A stretch of 64,000 bases of DNA from Pristionchus mayeri (GCA_036245805.1 BTRK01000006.1:12184365-12248364); one strand, 5' to 3'. Positions 1-14,812 are shown, counted from the stretch's first letter. The notes: generated by a model not told the origin, from the letters alone. Numbers and translations are program-made.

Positions 1-209
1 ATACATGTCTTGTACAGTACCCCCCTGATACTCGATCTACTGTATGATACTGTAAAATTTTTGAAGATGCGCGCAAGGGCTTGCCGTTCAATCACTAGCC
101 GCGAATTTGAAAAAATCGATGATTTCGGAGGACCTTTAAAAATTATTATTTCTAGAATTCGAATGATTTTGATAAAAATTATGGTGAATTGCACAAAATA
201 AGAAAAACA

Positions 210-485
210 TTAAAGGAGGAGCAAAGGCAAAATTAATTTTTTGAAGCTTTCATATGGACTGCCTAGGTCTCTCCAACGATTAGAAGTTCCGAAATTTTGA
301 TATTGATATCTTACGAACATAACGAACGGTATATCGAGCTATCGGTACGAATACGAGCTATCGGTAGTTGGTGTGGAGCCAAATCAGGGAAAGCTCAGGC
401 AACGAGCGAGAGGATAAGCGACTTGAATCCCTCTAATTGAAACATATTTCAACCGGGCACGCGTTTGCCTTTACTCCTCCTTTAA
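210..485. mobile_element. MITE-like element with TTAAAGGAGGAGCAAAGGCA inverted ends
   Basis: The two ends are inverted copies of about 21 bp (TTAAAGGAGGAGCAAAGGCA at 210-230 and its complement at 465-485). The body has no coding potential. A related short element is at 30231-30366, and a single end is at 8523-8545 inside an SLC17 intron, so this is a dispersed family. It lies in intron 3 of the KMO gene. The transposase family cannot be named from the ends. Confidence 0.7.
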
Positions 486-516
486 ATGGATATTTTTAGA
501 ATATTCAGATCTTTAC

Positions 517-2680
<2,164 letters not shown>

Positions 2681-3734
2681 ATATCAGTGCGTTCGCGTAA
2701 GAATCACATACTCACAGGTACAGAAAAATAGGCAGTTTGGGATTTTAGCAGTTTCTGATACCTGATGATCCCATCTTTCCATTTTTATACGTATCAATGA
2801 TTCAAATCAATAATTTGCATAATAACTCATGCTCAAAGATATGTACCCAAAATTCCTAAAATTTCGCCAATTGTCGCATAATTTGTCTAAAATTCTGAAA
2901 ACTTGGTAATAGGCCTTTTTTGATGCGCTCTATCCGCCTATGTTGTTTATTCATGCAAAATCGGAAGTTTAAATTTTGATCAATTTTTCGAAAATTTTTT
3001 TCTCTAAAACAAAGCCGAACACATAGCTGGATTTTACATATGTTTTCAACCTTGATGAGATCTAACTGCTAAATATTTTGGATGCGATTTAATGGTTGTA
3101 ATGATAGTTTTTCATGTGGCTGAAAACTTTCATCCCAGCCGTAGCCTTCGCCGAATTCGAATGTGTTTCAGGATTATTTGATAATGTCGCTCCTTTATTG
3201 AAGGAGATCCTCAGCCGTCCATATTATGTTGCATTGAAACACATTCAAATTTGATCAACGAGTAGGCCGGAGTGAATATTTCCGTCACATGAAAAACTAT
3301 CATTACAATCATTAAATCGCTTCCAAAATTTTTAGCAGGTTGATCTCATCAAGGAGGAAAACATATGTAAAATCCAGCTATGTGTTCGGCTTTGTTTTCG
3401 AGAAAAAATCTTCGAAAAATTGATGAAAATGTAAACTTCCGATTTTGCGTGAATAAACAACATAGCCGGATAGAGCGCATCAAAATAGGTCTATAGCTAT
3501 GTTTTCAGAATTTTAGGAAATTTTTAAGCCTAGTTACGAATCAAATAAGTTAAAAAGTGCATAACTTCAAGCGTAATTAATTATGCAAATTAGTCCTTCT
3601 GAAACATGCCAAGTATAGAAATCGAAAGAGGGTGCCCGTGGTTATCAGAAACTTAAAAAAAATTTCAAAGTGCCTCTTTTTGATGTGAAGGATTTATCGA
3701 ATATTGTGCGATTCTTAGGCGAACGCACTGATAT
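2681..3734. repeat. Foldback element, about 1.05 kb palindrome
   Basis: The terminal 16 bases ATATCAGTGCGTTCGC at 2681 recur in reverse complement at 3719-3734. Long inner arms (about 2880-3140 against 3290-3540) pair around a centre near 3215, for example the segment with CCGAACACATAGCTGG at about 3012 and its mirror near 3390. No coding capacity. It lies between the SLC17 stop codon and the KMO start. Confidence 0.8.
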
Positions 3735-3878
3735 GAGTGTTGATCGAAGTTTTCAGTTCAAAATTTCATCAAATAGAAATATCTTAGCTCATGCATTCAG
3801 ATTATGAAATAATAAGAGAAATTTTAAATTTAATGGATTGTCTCACATCGGCCAAAATTAATAAGCAAGGAAAGGAAA

Positions 3879-6800
3879 TCAAGCCATCTCCACTTTCTCC
3901 TTTTCGCTTTCTTGCTTTCGCCGTTTTCGCTCCTCGATTTCCAATCTTCGACTTTCTTTAGCGATTTTTGTGAATTCCGCCGGCTTATCCGTTGCGACGG
4001 GATAGAAGAGGAAGTTGACCTGAGAAAGAAGACTTATGGTAAGAGAAGGGCTGACATTCAACTTATTTGGCCGGATGTGATCAAGGCAAAAGTACTCACA
4101 ATAAGCATGAGAATGCAGTTGAGAATGAATACGTGTCGCCATCCTGAAATGTTTATTTTTAACCTTCCACCCCATTGTTCCACGCAATTCTGATCAGTAC
4201 GGGAAGGAGAGAATAATGAAACAGTTGAGGAGACGAGGAATATTTTAATTCCCTCAATTTCGTTTCTCCGCTCTCAGTTGAGCTGGCAACTGGGAACTTG
4301 GAATATGAAGTGGAAAACGCTTTTACACCTCATATTCCAAATTTCAACTCGTTTGGGAGCCGAGATACGAAATTGCAGGAATTCAAATATTTCCCTTCTC
4401 CTCGACTTTCTCCACGGAATTAGCAACTGCAACTCACCTGCAGCGTCTCCATCGCTCTTCGTTAGGATGGAAACCATCGCAGGGCCGATGATATGAGCAG
4501 CGCACTTCATCATTTGCATCGTAGCCAGCACGAAATGAGCGTACTGCCTGTGAGGGTTGGCAATTGGAATTCGTATTGTGAATTCGCAACCGCCTCCCCC
4601 TCAAATATAGAGGAATCCCAGAGGAGGAAGTGATTACGAATTATCATTCGACTCTGAATAATTGCCAACTCTACTGCCTGTGAGGATAATTGTGAGTCCC
4701 CGCAGCACATTGCCTGGCGCATTTACTTTAAAAAAGTGACAACCTTGAAACGAGTGCCCCGCATTTGAAATATCCTCCCGCATTCGCTGCCATGATGGAC
4801 ACTGTGAGGGTGAGCAAGCAAACGCCAAGCTGAAAGACCATCTGAGGAATCATCTGGCTCTCTCCAAACCACACGCTCTCTCTTCGATCAGAGTTAGCGA
4901 GATAGTGCATGGTATGGAGAGAGCGAGAACAATGCTCCCTTACATTGCCGTGGAAATGCTTTGTTATACACTGGCACTTAAAATGATAGGGAAAGAAGGT
5001 AGAGTGCGACTTGCCTCTCTTGTCGGGGCGAATCCTATGCCCGCACAGGTGAAGCCTGCGACGCCCGCGCCAATCGTGTTGAAGAACATTAGCTTGGCTC
5101 TTTCCGAGAAACAACTGAAATCGCTTTGATCTGTTTGATTGGAGTAAGAATATACAATCGAAACAACTAACCCCATGGAATCGCCGAGGTAGCCGGCGAT
5201 CATCTTAATAGCTACGTGGAATATTGACCCGAGCGAAGAATAGAACGAAGTCTCCCGGATTGTAAACCCCAACACCTGAAAACATGACAGCGAATTGTAT
5301 GGCCGTTTTATGCGTAATATCACGCCGTTCACGAGAGAATCGAGCTATCCCAGGGAATGGAGGAAAATCGTAAAATTGGTTCTTACCAGTTTTGATCATC
5401 CCAAGGCATGCTTGACTGACTCCCGAAGTCTCAATATGCATACTTCATTTTCGAGCACTCTACACCTCGTCAGCTATCGGCTGCACCCTCTTTGACCGCT
5501 CTTTTGTCGGTTCTATTGAATGATATACGAAAATTGCCCTCTGAGTGACCCCCGCTCATTTTTCGAGCTCTATCGATCCTTCTAAATCATTTTCCATGAA
5601 AATCAATTTCAAAAATGCTACATTCCATATCAAATTTCTTAAAAGTGTAAAAGGTGCAAACGAAATTCGCACAGTACATGCAGTTCATAAAGACCTTTCG
5701 AATGATATATCAGGTTGGAACAAAAGTTTTGCACGATTTTCAAATTTTCGTTTCCACCATACTCTGTCCTTTATTTTCAAAATTATGTAATATTGTTTCA
5801 TGTATTCGTTCACAGCTTGAATACTCTTTCTATCACACATTAGTATTACCCATACCATTTGATATCGTGGCGACATTTTAAAGTCAAAGTTGCTACATTT
5901 GAGAACTGAACTGCTTAATTTTTGGGTCTGCTCTCTCTGGACATCGATGATAATGCAAATATCAGGGTATATTTGGAACGTGTGATGAACAGGCATCATA
6001 AAGTAGTATGAAAATGGGGATCACCTCAAATGGTATTCCAGAAACTTAGGTCATTTTTGATCTCGCGTCAAAATGGGCTTGGTCTGAATTAGTTGACTTC
6101 AACGCATAATCGTAGCCGTATGCCTATCGATCTCAAATGCATTTAAACTTTAAGTACCTTCCATGTAAAACTCACAATTATTTTCGTGTGGACATACATT
6201 GCTTCTATTAAAAAATGCAATATTGCATACTCAGATACTGATATTAGAGTGTCGAAATTGATGTTTCTATGAATGAAATGTTTCCAGCATAAAAGGAAGC
6301 TTAGACTTTATATGGTTAACTGAACAAGCACCTCTTACTCTATCACTTATTGGCTTGGTCGAGTCAGGGGATAGCTTCCTTTTGAGGAGATCGACTCGAA
6401 CAATGTACACCGAATTTCAAAATTTTGGCTGTGATGATCATAATTCAAAAAATATAATTTTTCTAGAAGCGGAAAGGGATATGCTCCAGTATTTCTTTAT
6501 GTTATAAACCCCCAAGGTAGTGTATGTAAAAGCTCTTAAGATCAAGCCATCATGATTGATTGTCGAGGCAATAACAGCGATCCATTAAGTAACGGTACTT
6601 CGCGAATGTTGCAATTTAATGGTCTGCAATCCTTGATAAATTGAAGCAACCACTTGATCCTACATAGCTTTAGAAAGAACTACCAACGGGCTCTACAATG
6701 CGAGATTATACAATGACTTTTTCTGTTAGAATAGGAGCGGGATAAACAAATGTCCATGTAACTCAAAAATTTCATATTTAACGAAACCTGATTTTTTTGC

Positions 6801-9800
6801 AAACCCTCAGAGCAGGATTCGATTCGAAGTAGCGGATATATTTTACAAATAGTCCATAAATATATGCTATCCGGTTAGATCGGCCCGATTAAAGTGAAGC
6901 CTTTTAAGCAAGTTCAAAACTTCATGGTCGAAATCGTGCAAAACTTTTGTTCCAACCTAATACTTGCGCCAAAAACGGACACTTAGACGCCTCTCATGAC
7001 CATTTTACAATTCTCGATCATTTGAAGTCATTTCAATCACACCGAATCGCTCGTTTTCGAAAGGGAGAAATGAAATTGAAATTGAAAAAGGGCATAGTTC
7101 TCATATTTCGGATACGTTTCAAGTTAGCATAAAATAGTTGATTGGTGATGAGGAACATATAGGGCTTGAAACCTATCCGAAATAGGTGAACTCTAGTCTT
7201 CTCTTCTTTAATTTCATTTCGTGCGTTCGAAAGCGAGCGAATCGGTGTCATTGAAATGACTTCAAATGATCGCGTATCGTAAAATTGGCATAAGTTGCGT
7301 CTAAGTGCCCGTATTTTTGGCGCAAGTATATCGTTCGAAAGCTCTTTATGAACTGCATGTGCTGTGCGAATTTCGTTTGCACCTTTTCCTACACTTTTGA
7401 GAAATTTAGCTTAGAATGTGCCATTGTTTAAATTGATTTTCATGGAAAATGGTTTAGAAGGCTCGATAGTGCTCGAAAAATGAGCGGGGGTCACTCAGAG
7501 GACAATTTTCGTTAACCCTTCAATAGAACCGAGAAAAGAGCGGTCAAAGAAGGTGCAGCCGATAGCTGACCCGGTGTAGGGAGCATCAACATGAAGTATG
7601 CATATTGAGACTTCGGGGGTCATTCAAGCATGCCTTGGGATGATCAAAACTGGTAAGAACCAATTTTACGATTTTCCTCCATTCCCTGAAATGGCTATTC
7701 TAGCTCGATTCTCTCGTGAGAGGCGTGATATACCTTAGCAAAATAGATGGGCGCGTATGTGAGCAGGAGGAGGCCGGAGTTGATTTCGATTATGGAGGTT
7801 AGCCAAACGACAAGCACCGTTCTATCCATGCAGATCTCCTGAGGAGGGTGAGTCAAAATCCTGTATTCGAGTCAAAATCCAATATTCGAAAAATACATTT
7901 GATCGGATTCAAGGTTTCCCTTTTTAAATCAACCACTTAACTTGCAAGAAAAAAGTTCTGGAAATCGTTACTTTGTATACTAGGGAGGCAAAAACGGATC
8001 ACGATTAACCTTCGTGTTTACAATCTCATACGGTTAACTGTAGTGGGTGCACAACCTCATTCTTCAAAAAAGGAAAGGGCTGCGAGAGGGGGGCGGTTAA
8101 CCGTCTCATCCGTCTCTGACCCCTCCCATTGATCCGTTTTTGCCACCCTACCTTGTACGGCACGAATCCATCTCTATGCAAATGCTCCGCAGTCTTGTCC
8201 TTCTCTATTACTGCAAGTTCGCTGTGAGATACTGCCTGAACTGCTCGAAGAATTGTTTTTTTTTTAATTTCATCCACTGTTCAATGTATTTTCAAGTTCT
8301 GTAAAATTTTCAATGATTAATCATATGCAACTAACGGGATGCTCCTGAGGATCATCTCGATAGACGACGAGGAAGATGAGAAAAAGGAGCGTCGTTGCTG
8401 CGCCAAAGGCATAGAATGCAGCCCGCCAGCCCCACGCCGAAGTACAGAACTGTGAGCATCGTTGATTTATTTATTAATTCTGTGATAAATCATCATAAAT
8501 ACTTCCTATGTGCCTTAACCATTTTAAAGGAGGAGCAAAGGTGAACCTAAAAAAACACTTTCATTACCTAGCTTCCCCAACTATAAAAGATTCTGAGTTA
8601 TCACAACTTGGCTGATTGCCAGCCATGGACATCTGGGTAAATATCTCAGCGAAAGAACGATATAGAGCGCGATGCGAGAGGGTATCCCTCTCGTTTCTCT
8701 AACGGCGCGCGGTTGCCGAGACTCATCCTTTAATCGTAATGTGATATAGGGAAACTCACAAATCCGACAATTGAATTCGTGATAGTGAATGCAATCGCTT
8801 CGAAACTCATCAGAATCCCGATATATGTTGCTGGAAAATCGTGATTGTATCATAAATTTGTAAATCATAATCCGTTTCGAAATTGTAACTCAGCTCACCA
8901 GTTTCGTTGAGCGGCGCCCATCGCACGTAAATGACGCCGACTGCAGCGAAATCTGCAGCGAAGGCAAACCCCTAAACAATTCTCGGCGCTTCTTAGGTTT
9001 CTGGCCACCCCCCCCCTTCCACTAATTTTCGTCTGGCCACCCCCCCCCCCCCTTCCACTAATTCTCCCTGGTTTCCGACCACTCAAGCCCTCCATAATGG
9101 GAAGAAATTGGAAATGAGGGGGGGGGGGTGGCTAGAAATCGAAGAAGTTCCTCAATATATCATATCACTTATGTTATTGCCTCTTCTCACGTGTGACAAA
9201 AGCAGCACACATGAGAAGAGACAATACATTTACCGGCTCTGTACCGTTTGGGGGGACAGACCGATTTCTGTCCCGTTTGGGTGGACGTACCAGAATCACA
9301 GTGGACGTATCAGAATTACAGTGGACGTATCAGAAATACAGTGGACGTATCAGAATCACAGTGGACGTATCAGAATTAGAGTGGACAATTCATGCTTGAG
9401 CTAGCTAACCATTATGATATTGACATAAGGTTACACATCGCGTTAGCATATGCGAACTTCGTTCTCTAAAAATCGTTTCTCTAACCGTGAAACCCCCCAA
9501 CAATTGTAACTTCCCATTTGAATCAATGCGTCCAATAGCTTCTACGAGCACTAAAACGCCAACATTAGCATTGCGAAATTCTAGGAAATCAGAGCTACTC
9601 TCTTTATGTATGTTTACTGTGCTGAGTCAAGGAATTCCCCACTTTATTCCTCATTTTATCAGCTGATTTAGATTATCAAAGAAAATAAATAAAAGGGTAA
9701 GACGAAGAGCAACTGAAGGAGCATTACACGTTCAGTTACGGGGAAGCCTTTTGCGACGGAGATGGAGTTACAGAGTGCATATATATTAGGTTGAACAGAA

Positions 9801-12800
9801 AGTCTTTATAAACTTTTTATTTCAATTCTTCTGACAATAAAGCGCAAGAGCGAAATCAAACGCATGCACCATTGTTATCTACGACAAATCTCCAACGTTC
9901 AGGCAACTTATGGATTCCCTCATTATAGAACCCATCTCGGCGCGAATCAAAATATTGCTTGAGTGCGGCCTCGATCGCCCCACGGAAAGTGAAGGATCTC
10001 TGATCGAGATGACGGGTCAGATCCGAGAACAACCAATCATCCGAAGGGGCCAAGCCAGGAGAATACGGTGTATGAGGGAGAACCATCCAGCCATATTTGG
10101 ACAGCTCCTGCTTGACCTGCCGTACAACATGGGGTCGGGCGTTATCGTGTTGATAGTACACTTTCTTGCCGTTCAGGGCAGATTGTGCGGATTTCTTCTT
10201 GAGATTCCGTAGTTGTTTAGTGTAGACATATCCAGTAATTATCCGCTTCTCGGGTAGGAGCTCCCAGTAAATCGGGCCATCCACTCCCCACCAGGCAGAG
10301 AGCAAGATTTTCATAGGGTGAAGGTCAGGCTTTGCGACGTCCTGTGGGGTCTCATTGGCATCCACCCACTGTGCCTTCCTATGGTGATTCTCATAGCAGA
10401 CCCACTTATCGACCCCTGTTATGAGACGGTCCACCCATCGATCTCCAGCGTGAAGAGTGAGTAGAGAAAGGGAATCGTCGACACGGTGGTCAAACTGGTC
10501 TTGGGTCAATTTGTGGGGTATGAAACGGCCTAGCTTCTTCTTCTTGCCAATGGAGACCAATCATTTTACGATGGTGCTTTGCGATACCCCAAGTGTGGCT
10601 GCCACGTCGCGGGTATTTGGAAAGGATCCAATTCCACTACGATCCGTAGCGCATCCAAATCCAGCTCGGGTGGCCTCCCAGACCGGTCATGATCATCCAT
10701 GGAAAAGTCCCCCTTCTCGAAGAGTTGGTACCAATTGCGCATGGTCTGGTAGTAAGTGGCATATGAATCGTACACTTCAGCCAACTGACGTTCCTATTCC
10801 TTCATTGTAGTGTGAGAGAGGAATACGAATAACAGAACGTTGCGGATGTGCAAGGCCGTGTGAACAAACATCGTGATCTTACTAGTAGCAGAATGAAAGG
10901 CGTGGAATGGGGAGTTGTTGACCACATAGTCCCTTTGTCATTTGTTATTCACTAGAGGCGAGGGAACACCAAAGGTCTCGTGCACTGAGCAGTGATCGAG
11001 CAAAACAGTTTATAAAGACTTTCTGTTCAACCTAATAATAGGCACAATGCGCTATAGAGCTAACACACTCAGACATGGAAAACCATTTGGAGGGTCCAGA
11101 ATTACAGTGGACGTATCAGAAATACAGTGGACGTATCAGAATTACAGTGGACATCCGTCCACCAACACCTCTTTTGTCCCCCCAAACGGTACAGAGCCCA
11201 TTTACCTGTATAAATCTGACAACCACGAGCATCACGATTGACTGCTGTGCCATCATGGGAATAGCAACAGTACTCGCCGCGGAGATCAGACCAGCCGTGA
11301 AGAACGGCCACCTACGAGTATTACTGCGAATAGTGTTTGGCTACTATTGTCCCATTTCCCCCTGTTCATTCTACACAATGCCAATCAAAATCTAATCAAA
11401 TGCATTCAATCATCAGTTATTGGGCCTGTTGTTCATCGGGGTTTCTTCTGCATTTGCTACAGAATTGCGAACTTGTGCAATACGAATAAATTGGATTAAG
11501 CAATAGATCCTTAGGAAATAGTAAATTTGCTTTACCTTGCTCCAAACTTGGCGTGCAGCCAGTTGAATACGATCGCGCCTATGAAGGTGCCCACCTGTAT
11601 GCATTAATTACCCCCACTTTTATTCATTAATTACTTAATTAATTAATAATTAATTAATTTTTATTAAAGGTGCTTACTGCGACTGATGATCTGATGTAGC
11701 TTTTCTCCGTCGGGGTGTAGACGAATCTTTTGGCAAGCGTCTGAATGATGTCATTTTTATGTATCGCGCGGTTACTGTGAGAAGAGAAAGCGTAGTCCGT
11801 GGCATGGTGGCGGCGTACATTTGATTATAAATATACACGGAATGTTTTTCGTCCGCGTTTCGTGTATATTTAAAATCAAATGTTCTACATCTCATCACCA
11901 CACCACGGTCTACGCTTTATGTTCTCACAGTACCATACATTTTCCCTGAAAATATATATAGCCTACTCTCACCCCATTTCCAGCATCGTGCATATCACTT
12001 GGGTCCTCGGCCATGCACACGAACGCTAGATTGATCACAGTGATATTCGCCTGAAACACTCCACATGCCCACTAGTGTCTCAACATGTTAAGGTAATTTA
12101 GGATCATTTTCGGTATATTTCATGTGCGCTATTTAGCGCATGAGCTTGGCAGATATCTAGCGCACCTGAAACACATCCAAAAATCGCCCATAAATACCTG
12201 AAAAATGGAACAGTTATGAACACTTAGTACTTTCTCGTGCTAATTAAATTAAGACTGAAATCTCACCTGCAGCGCCACGAGACACGCCAGGCCGACGAAG
12301 AGGATGACGAATCGGAAGGGAATGCAGCAGTATCTTCGATCGTCGATGACAATGGCGTCCATGTCCACTTCAGCACCTTCTGCCCCTAATTCGTCACTAT
12401 AACATCACAGAAAATATAAACTAAATAATATCAGAAATGAAAACAAAAAAAGCTTCATTCGATCGCGAATCTCTAATAATTGATCTTTCGGAGTTGGCAT
12501 TGCCCTTACAAATGTTAGAAACATACGCGCGAATAGTTATAGTATCAAAGAGAGTATGTGCACAGAAAATGTTTTAATTTATCACAGTTTTTATACTGGC
12601 GATTGAAATTCCTTATTGTAATCACAGCACGGGATGGATTAATCACCGCTCTGAAATTGAAAGAAGTGGAATGTGCGATTCACCATTTGTTTGTTCCGAT
12701 AAAATTGGTATGGGCATGAGACGGGATGTGCGGGGTTAGGTCAAAGATCTGGTGATCACAAGAGTGATCCGACTCTGAACAAACGGATTGTTATTGATGA

Positions 12801-14406
12801 CCTTGTGAACACACTGTAAACAAGGTGTTATTGCTGAAAGCATTGAATCGTCCCGGAACCTTCAAATGATCAGATGAGTCACTGAAGCTTCTTGAATAAC
12901 ATCTCGGAGAATTTCAATTTGAAGGGACAGGGATTCTGAGAATACTATGTCATTTGTATTTGCTCTTCTCCTCGACTTGTTCCACGCCCCCCCCCCCCAG
13001 GAAAGAGACAGAATCAGAAAAATAATCGTAGGAAAGTCATCCAGTCCCTCTCCCGGTCTCTCATCATTTCTATCTCTCTCTCTCTCTCTTGTGGGAGCTA
13101 CCAAGCAACCAAAAGCGCCACTCGGTGGATGTTCCGTTGTGTAATTTGTCAATTGTATAATGTTATGCATTCGTTCTTGTGCATCACCACCAGACGAACA
13201 ACTCTTTAAAAATGTTATGCACAGCCTTCTCGAAATCTAATTACAAAAAAGGGTTTGTTGTGAAGCAAGCAGTGAATGAGTGGAGACAATTTATGTCCGC
13301 TGGTCGACGGTTGCACTTGTTGAACCCGCCAATCCTGAATCAAAAATTTTTAAGATTTTAAAGTGATTTTAAATTGTTCTTCCAGATTGACTGAGTTAGA
13401 ATACAATCAGAATGAGCAAGACAATTAATTCATTTTTCTAACATTTTTTTCCTTTGAGCACGCCTTATTGATGGAGAATCCTGATCAGATCATGCCCTCG
13501 TCTCGTTTATATCAATACTCCCGTCTAAAAGATCAGGTCGTAAAAAGAGTTCGAATGATTAGTTACCTTTTTCAACAGGATGTCTTTCCTGCTACATACG
13601 ACCAGTGAAGTTTGACGCTAATGAGATCGTGTAGAAATCTCAACATCAAGAAAATGTGAACTAGAAAAAATCAAATATCTGGGACAACAAGAGGAAAGAG
13701 AAGAAGACAGAGTCAGCTAAAGAATCGTATGGTAATCATGCAGCCCTCTCTTTCGGGCTTTCTCTCACGGGAGTTACCAAGCAACTAAAAGATTCACCCT
13801 CTGGATGCTCCGTTTGCGTGGTTCATTTGCTTTCTCCATAAAACAACGATGAAACAAGGAAAAACTGTTCGAAATTTACAAACTAGAACTGAATGATAAC
13901 AAAATAACATTTAACTACGAACACTTTTTAATTCTTCATACGTTATATCACTTGAAAATTGGAGAAATACTCGCTGGAAGTTATCACATCTTATTTTTAC
14001 TAGTTTCATCGATACAAACATCTTCTACCATTGTTGTAAGCAACTCTTTATTCAGTCTACTCAAACACGGGAAGGGGGACGATGAGTCCACTCTCAGATT
14101 GGTTGAGGCTCTCGGTAGGGACGACGGACCAGTGACGGAAAAAAGGCTTCCTATGCCATACATCCAATTTTAAAAAAAAGGATCGGTTGGTATGTGCTTG
14201 TCCGTCGATTCAGTCCTGCGAATGCAAGTAGTGAACGACCCGACAAAAAAGTTAATCCAAATGCAATGATGAAATTGCATTTTTAGACGTAAAAATACAT
14301 TTTTAGTCGATAAATCAGGACAAAATGCTTCTTACCAGTTTCCCTCCTCAGTCGAAGCGAGGAGTCGATGGAGTAGTGTCGAGATACTGTAATATATCGA
14401 AAACAT
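3879..14406 (-). CDS. SLC17-family major facilitator transporter, 17 exons, 512 aa
   Basis: Membrane transporter of the SLC17/sialin-VGLUT type, expected to move organic anions with an ion gradient; the substrate cannot be told. Exons (minus strand): 14406-14336, 12396-12267, 12050-11973, 11740-11678, 11594-11536, 11311-11206, 8971-8899, 8830-8760, 8449-8336, 8235-8152, 7838-7734, 5275-5172, 5114-5015, 4829-4744, 4547-4438, 4143-4100, 4019-3879. All phases agree and the sum is 1539 nt. Family landmarks in order: RRYCCIPFRFVILFVGLACL (TM1), SSVAVGTFIGAIVFNWLHAK (TM2), RFIQGFAFAADFAAVGV, VRWAPLNET, SAWGWRAAFYAFGA, DDPQEHP before the central loop, VVWLTSIIEINSG (TM7), VLGFTIRETSFYSSL, CFSERAKLMFFNTIGAG, AANAGGYFKCGALVSRQYAH, IIGPAMVSI and a charged tail. 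One intron (after 5015) uses a GC donor, AG^GCAAGT. Exon 1 and its ATG are the least certain; an internal ATG at about 12364 is an alternative start. Confidence 0.88.
5317..7731. mobile_element. Foldback element (ATATCACGC family) filling an SLC17 intron
   Basis: Inverted ends ATATCACGCC followed by TCACGAGAGAATCGAGCT occur at 5317 and, inverted, at 7731. Arms (about 5317-5700 and 7330-7731) share CATGCTTGA, the GACCCCCGCTCATTTTTCGA block and other segments; the centre near 7140 is itself palindromic. A second family member is at 55530-56597. The right end begins 2 bases inside the intron, so the 5' splice site of the exon ending at 7734 (GTATATCACG) runs straight into the element. A mariner-type element is nested at 5711-6959. 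Confidence 0.8.
5711..6959. mobile_element. Mariner-type element nested in the foldback element
   Basis: Ends TCAGGTTGGAACAAAAGTTT (5711) and the inverted partner ending CCAACCTAA (6959) are flanked by TA on both sides, the Tc1/mariner target. Length of about 1.25 kb is that of a full mariner, but no transposase reading frame is recognisable inside, so it is decayed or non-autonomous. Confidence 0.72.
8523..8590. repeat. Single end of the AAAGGAGGAGCAAAGG element
   Basis: Resembles the left end of the elements at 210-485 and 30231-30366, and shares the following ACTTTC..CCTAG..CTTCCCCAAC segment. No right end is seen. Lies in an SLC17 intron. Confidence 0.5.
9786..11035 (-). mobile_element. 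Mariner transposon, 1.25 kb, with TA target duplication
   Basis: Inverted ends TTAGGTTGAACAGAAAGTCT (9786) and the mirror ending at 11035, each flanked by TA. It carries a damaged transposase on the minus strand and sits inside the TIR element 9235-11198. Confidence 0.93.
9856..10871 (-). pseudogene. Mariner transposase pseudogene
   Basis: DDE/D transposase of the mariner D,D34D class. The N-terminal helix-turn-helix part (ATG at 10871, ...NVLLFVF..., then YYQTMRNWYQLFEKGDFS) is followed by the catalytic half 10560-9856. In that half VDKWVCYEN holds the first Asp, YQHDNARPH the second and YSPGLAPSDDWLF the third, with 34 residues between the last two. SPG replaces the usual SPD. The gene is broken three ways: a TAG at about 10799, a frameshift near 10620 and a TGA at about 10563. 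The catalytic residues are still present, so decay is fairly recent. It lies antisense to nothing and in the same orientation as the host SLC17 gene. Confidence 0.93.
11773..11932. repeat. Short palindrome, 160 bp, in an SL17-gene intron
   Basis: TACTGTGAGAA..GCGTAG..CCGTGG pairs with CCACGG..TCTACGC..TTCTCACAGTA across a short centre with its own TATATACACGGAA / TTTCGTGTATAT pair. Non-coding hairpin element inside the SLC17 intron 11972-11741. Confidence 0.7.
13040..13137 (+). repeat. Two-block repeat, partial copy (3' block)
   Basis: Holds the pyrimidine-rich run and the closing block GGGAGCTACCAAGCAACCAA..GCGCC. The 5' block is not clear upstream. Confidence 0.55.
13621..13812 (+). repeat. 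Two-block repeat copy
   Basis: 5' block ATGAGATCGTGTAGAAATCT at 13621; 3' block GGGAGTTACCAAGCAACTAA at about 13790, after a CT-rich stretch. Member of the family described under findings. Confidence 0.65.
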
Positions 14407-14569
14407 AACGATAAACACAACACATCACGACTTCTCAGATATTAACGACCAGTCTGCTTTAAAAGTGAATTTGTGTTGGAACGTTCGAAAAATATATTTT
14501 CTGGTAACTAACTTGGATACAAATGTATACACTCGCTCCGTCAATTCTCATTGCGTTCTATACTCTATC

Positions 14570-14812
14570 GAACTTTTAGGGTGAATTTTCCCGAATAGGA
14601 AGCAAACAAAGCATCATGTGAATGCATTCACAACGCCCAGCTAATCCCTCACTCGAATCTGTCGTCAACAAAGCGGATCACAAACCAACCTGATAAGAGT
14701 AGTTCCAAAAGATCAGTGTCTTCCACTGTTTAGTCCCCTTTTCACAGTCGATTTACACCTCTAAAATGATACCTCATCGCATATTCTGCTTGAACACAAT
14801 TGTACGTTATTT
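14570..14812 (+). repeat. Second dispersed repeat family, copy 1
   Basis: Shares the ordered segments GTGAATTT..AGGAAGCAAACAAA, CAACGCCCAG.TAATCCC, GATTTACACCTCT and CCTCATCGCATATTCTGCT with 24706-24955, and the first half with 18503-18600. Non-coding; family unknown. Confidence 0.65.

Larger units (their letters stand above)
9235..11198. mobile_element. TIR element with internal 19-20 bp tandem repeats, interrupted by mariner
   Basis: Ends GGCTCTGTACCGTTTGGGGG at 9235 and in reverse complement ending at 11198. Next to them are tandem units of about 19-20 bp (CAGTGGACGTATCAGAATTA and variants), five at about 9299-9384 and three at about 11104-11150, all on the same strand. Without the mariner (9786-11035) the element would be roughly 0.7 kb. 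It lies in the SLC17 intron 11205-8972; its right end is 7 bases from the splice donor of the exon ending at 11206. Confidence 0.75.

Noticed and set aside
13952..14173. 73-codon frame with a signal-peptide-like start
   Set aside because: It begins at TTG, has no splice context and no recognised domain, and lies in repeat-rich DNA.
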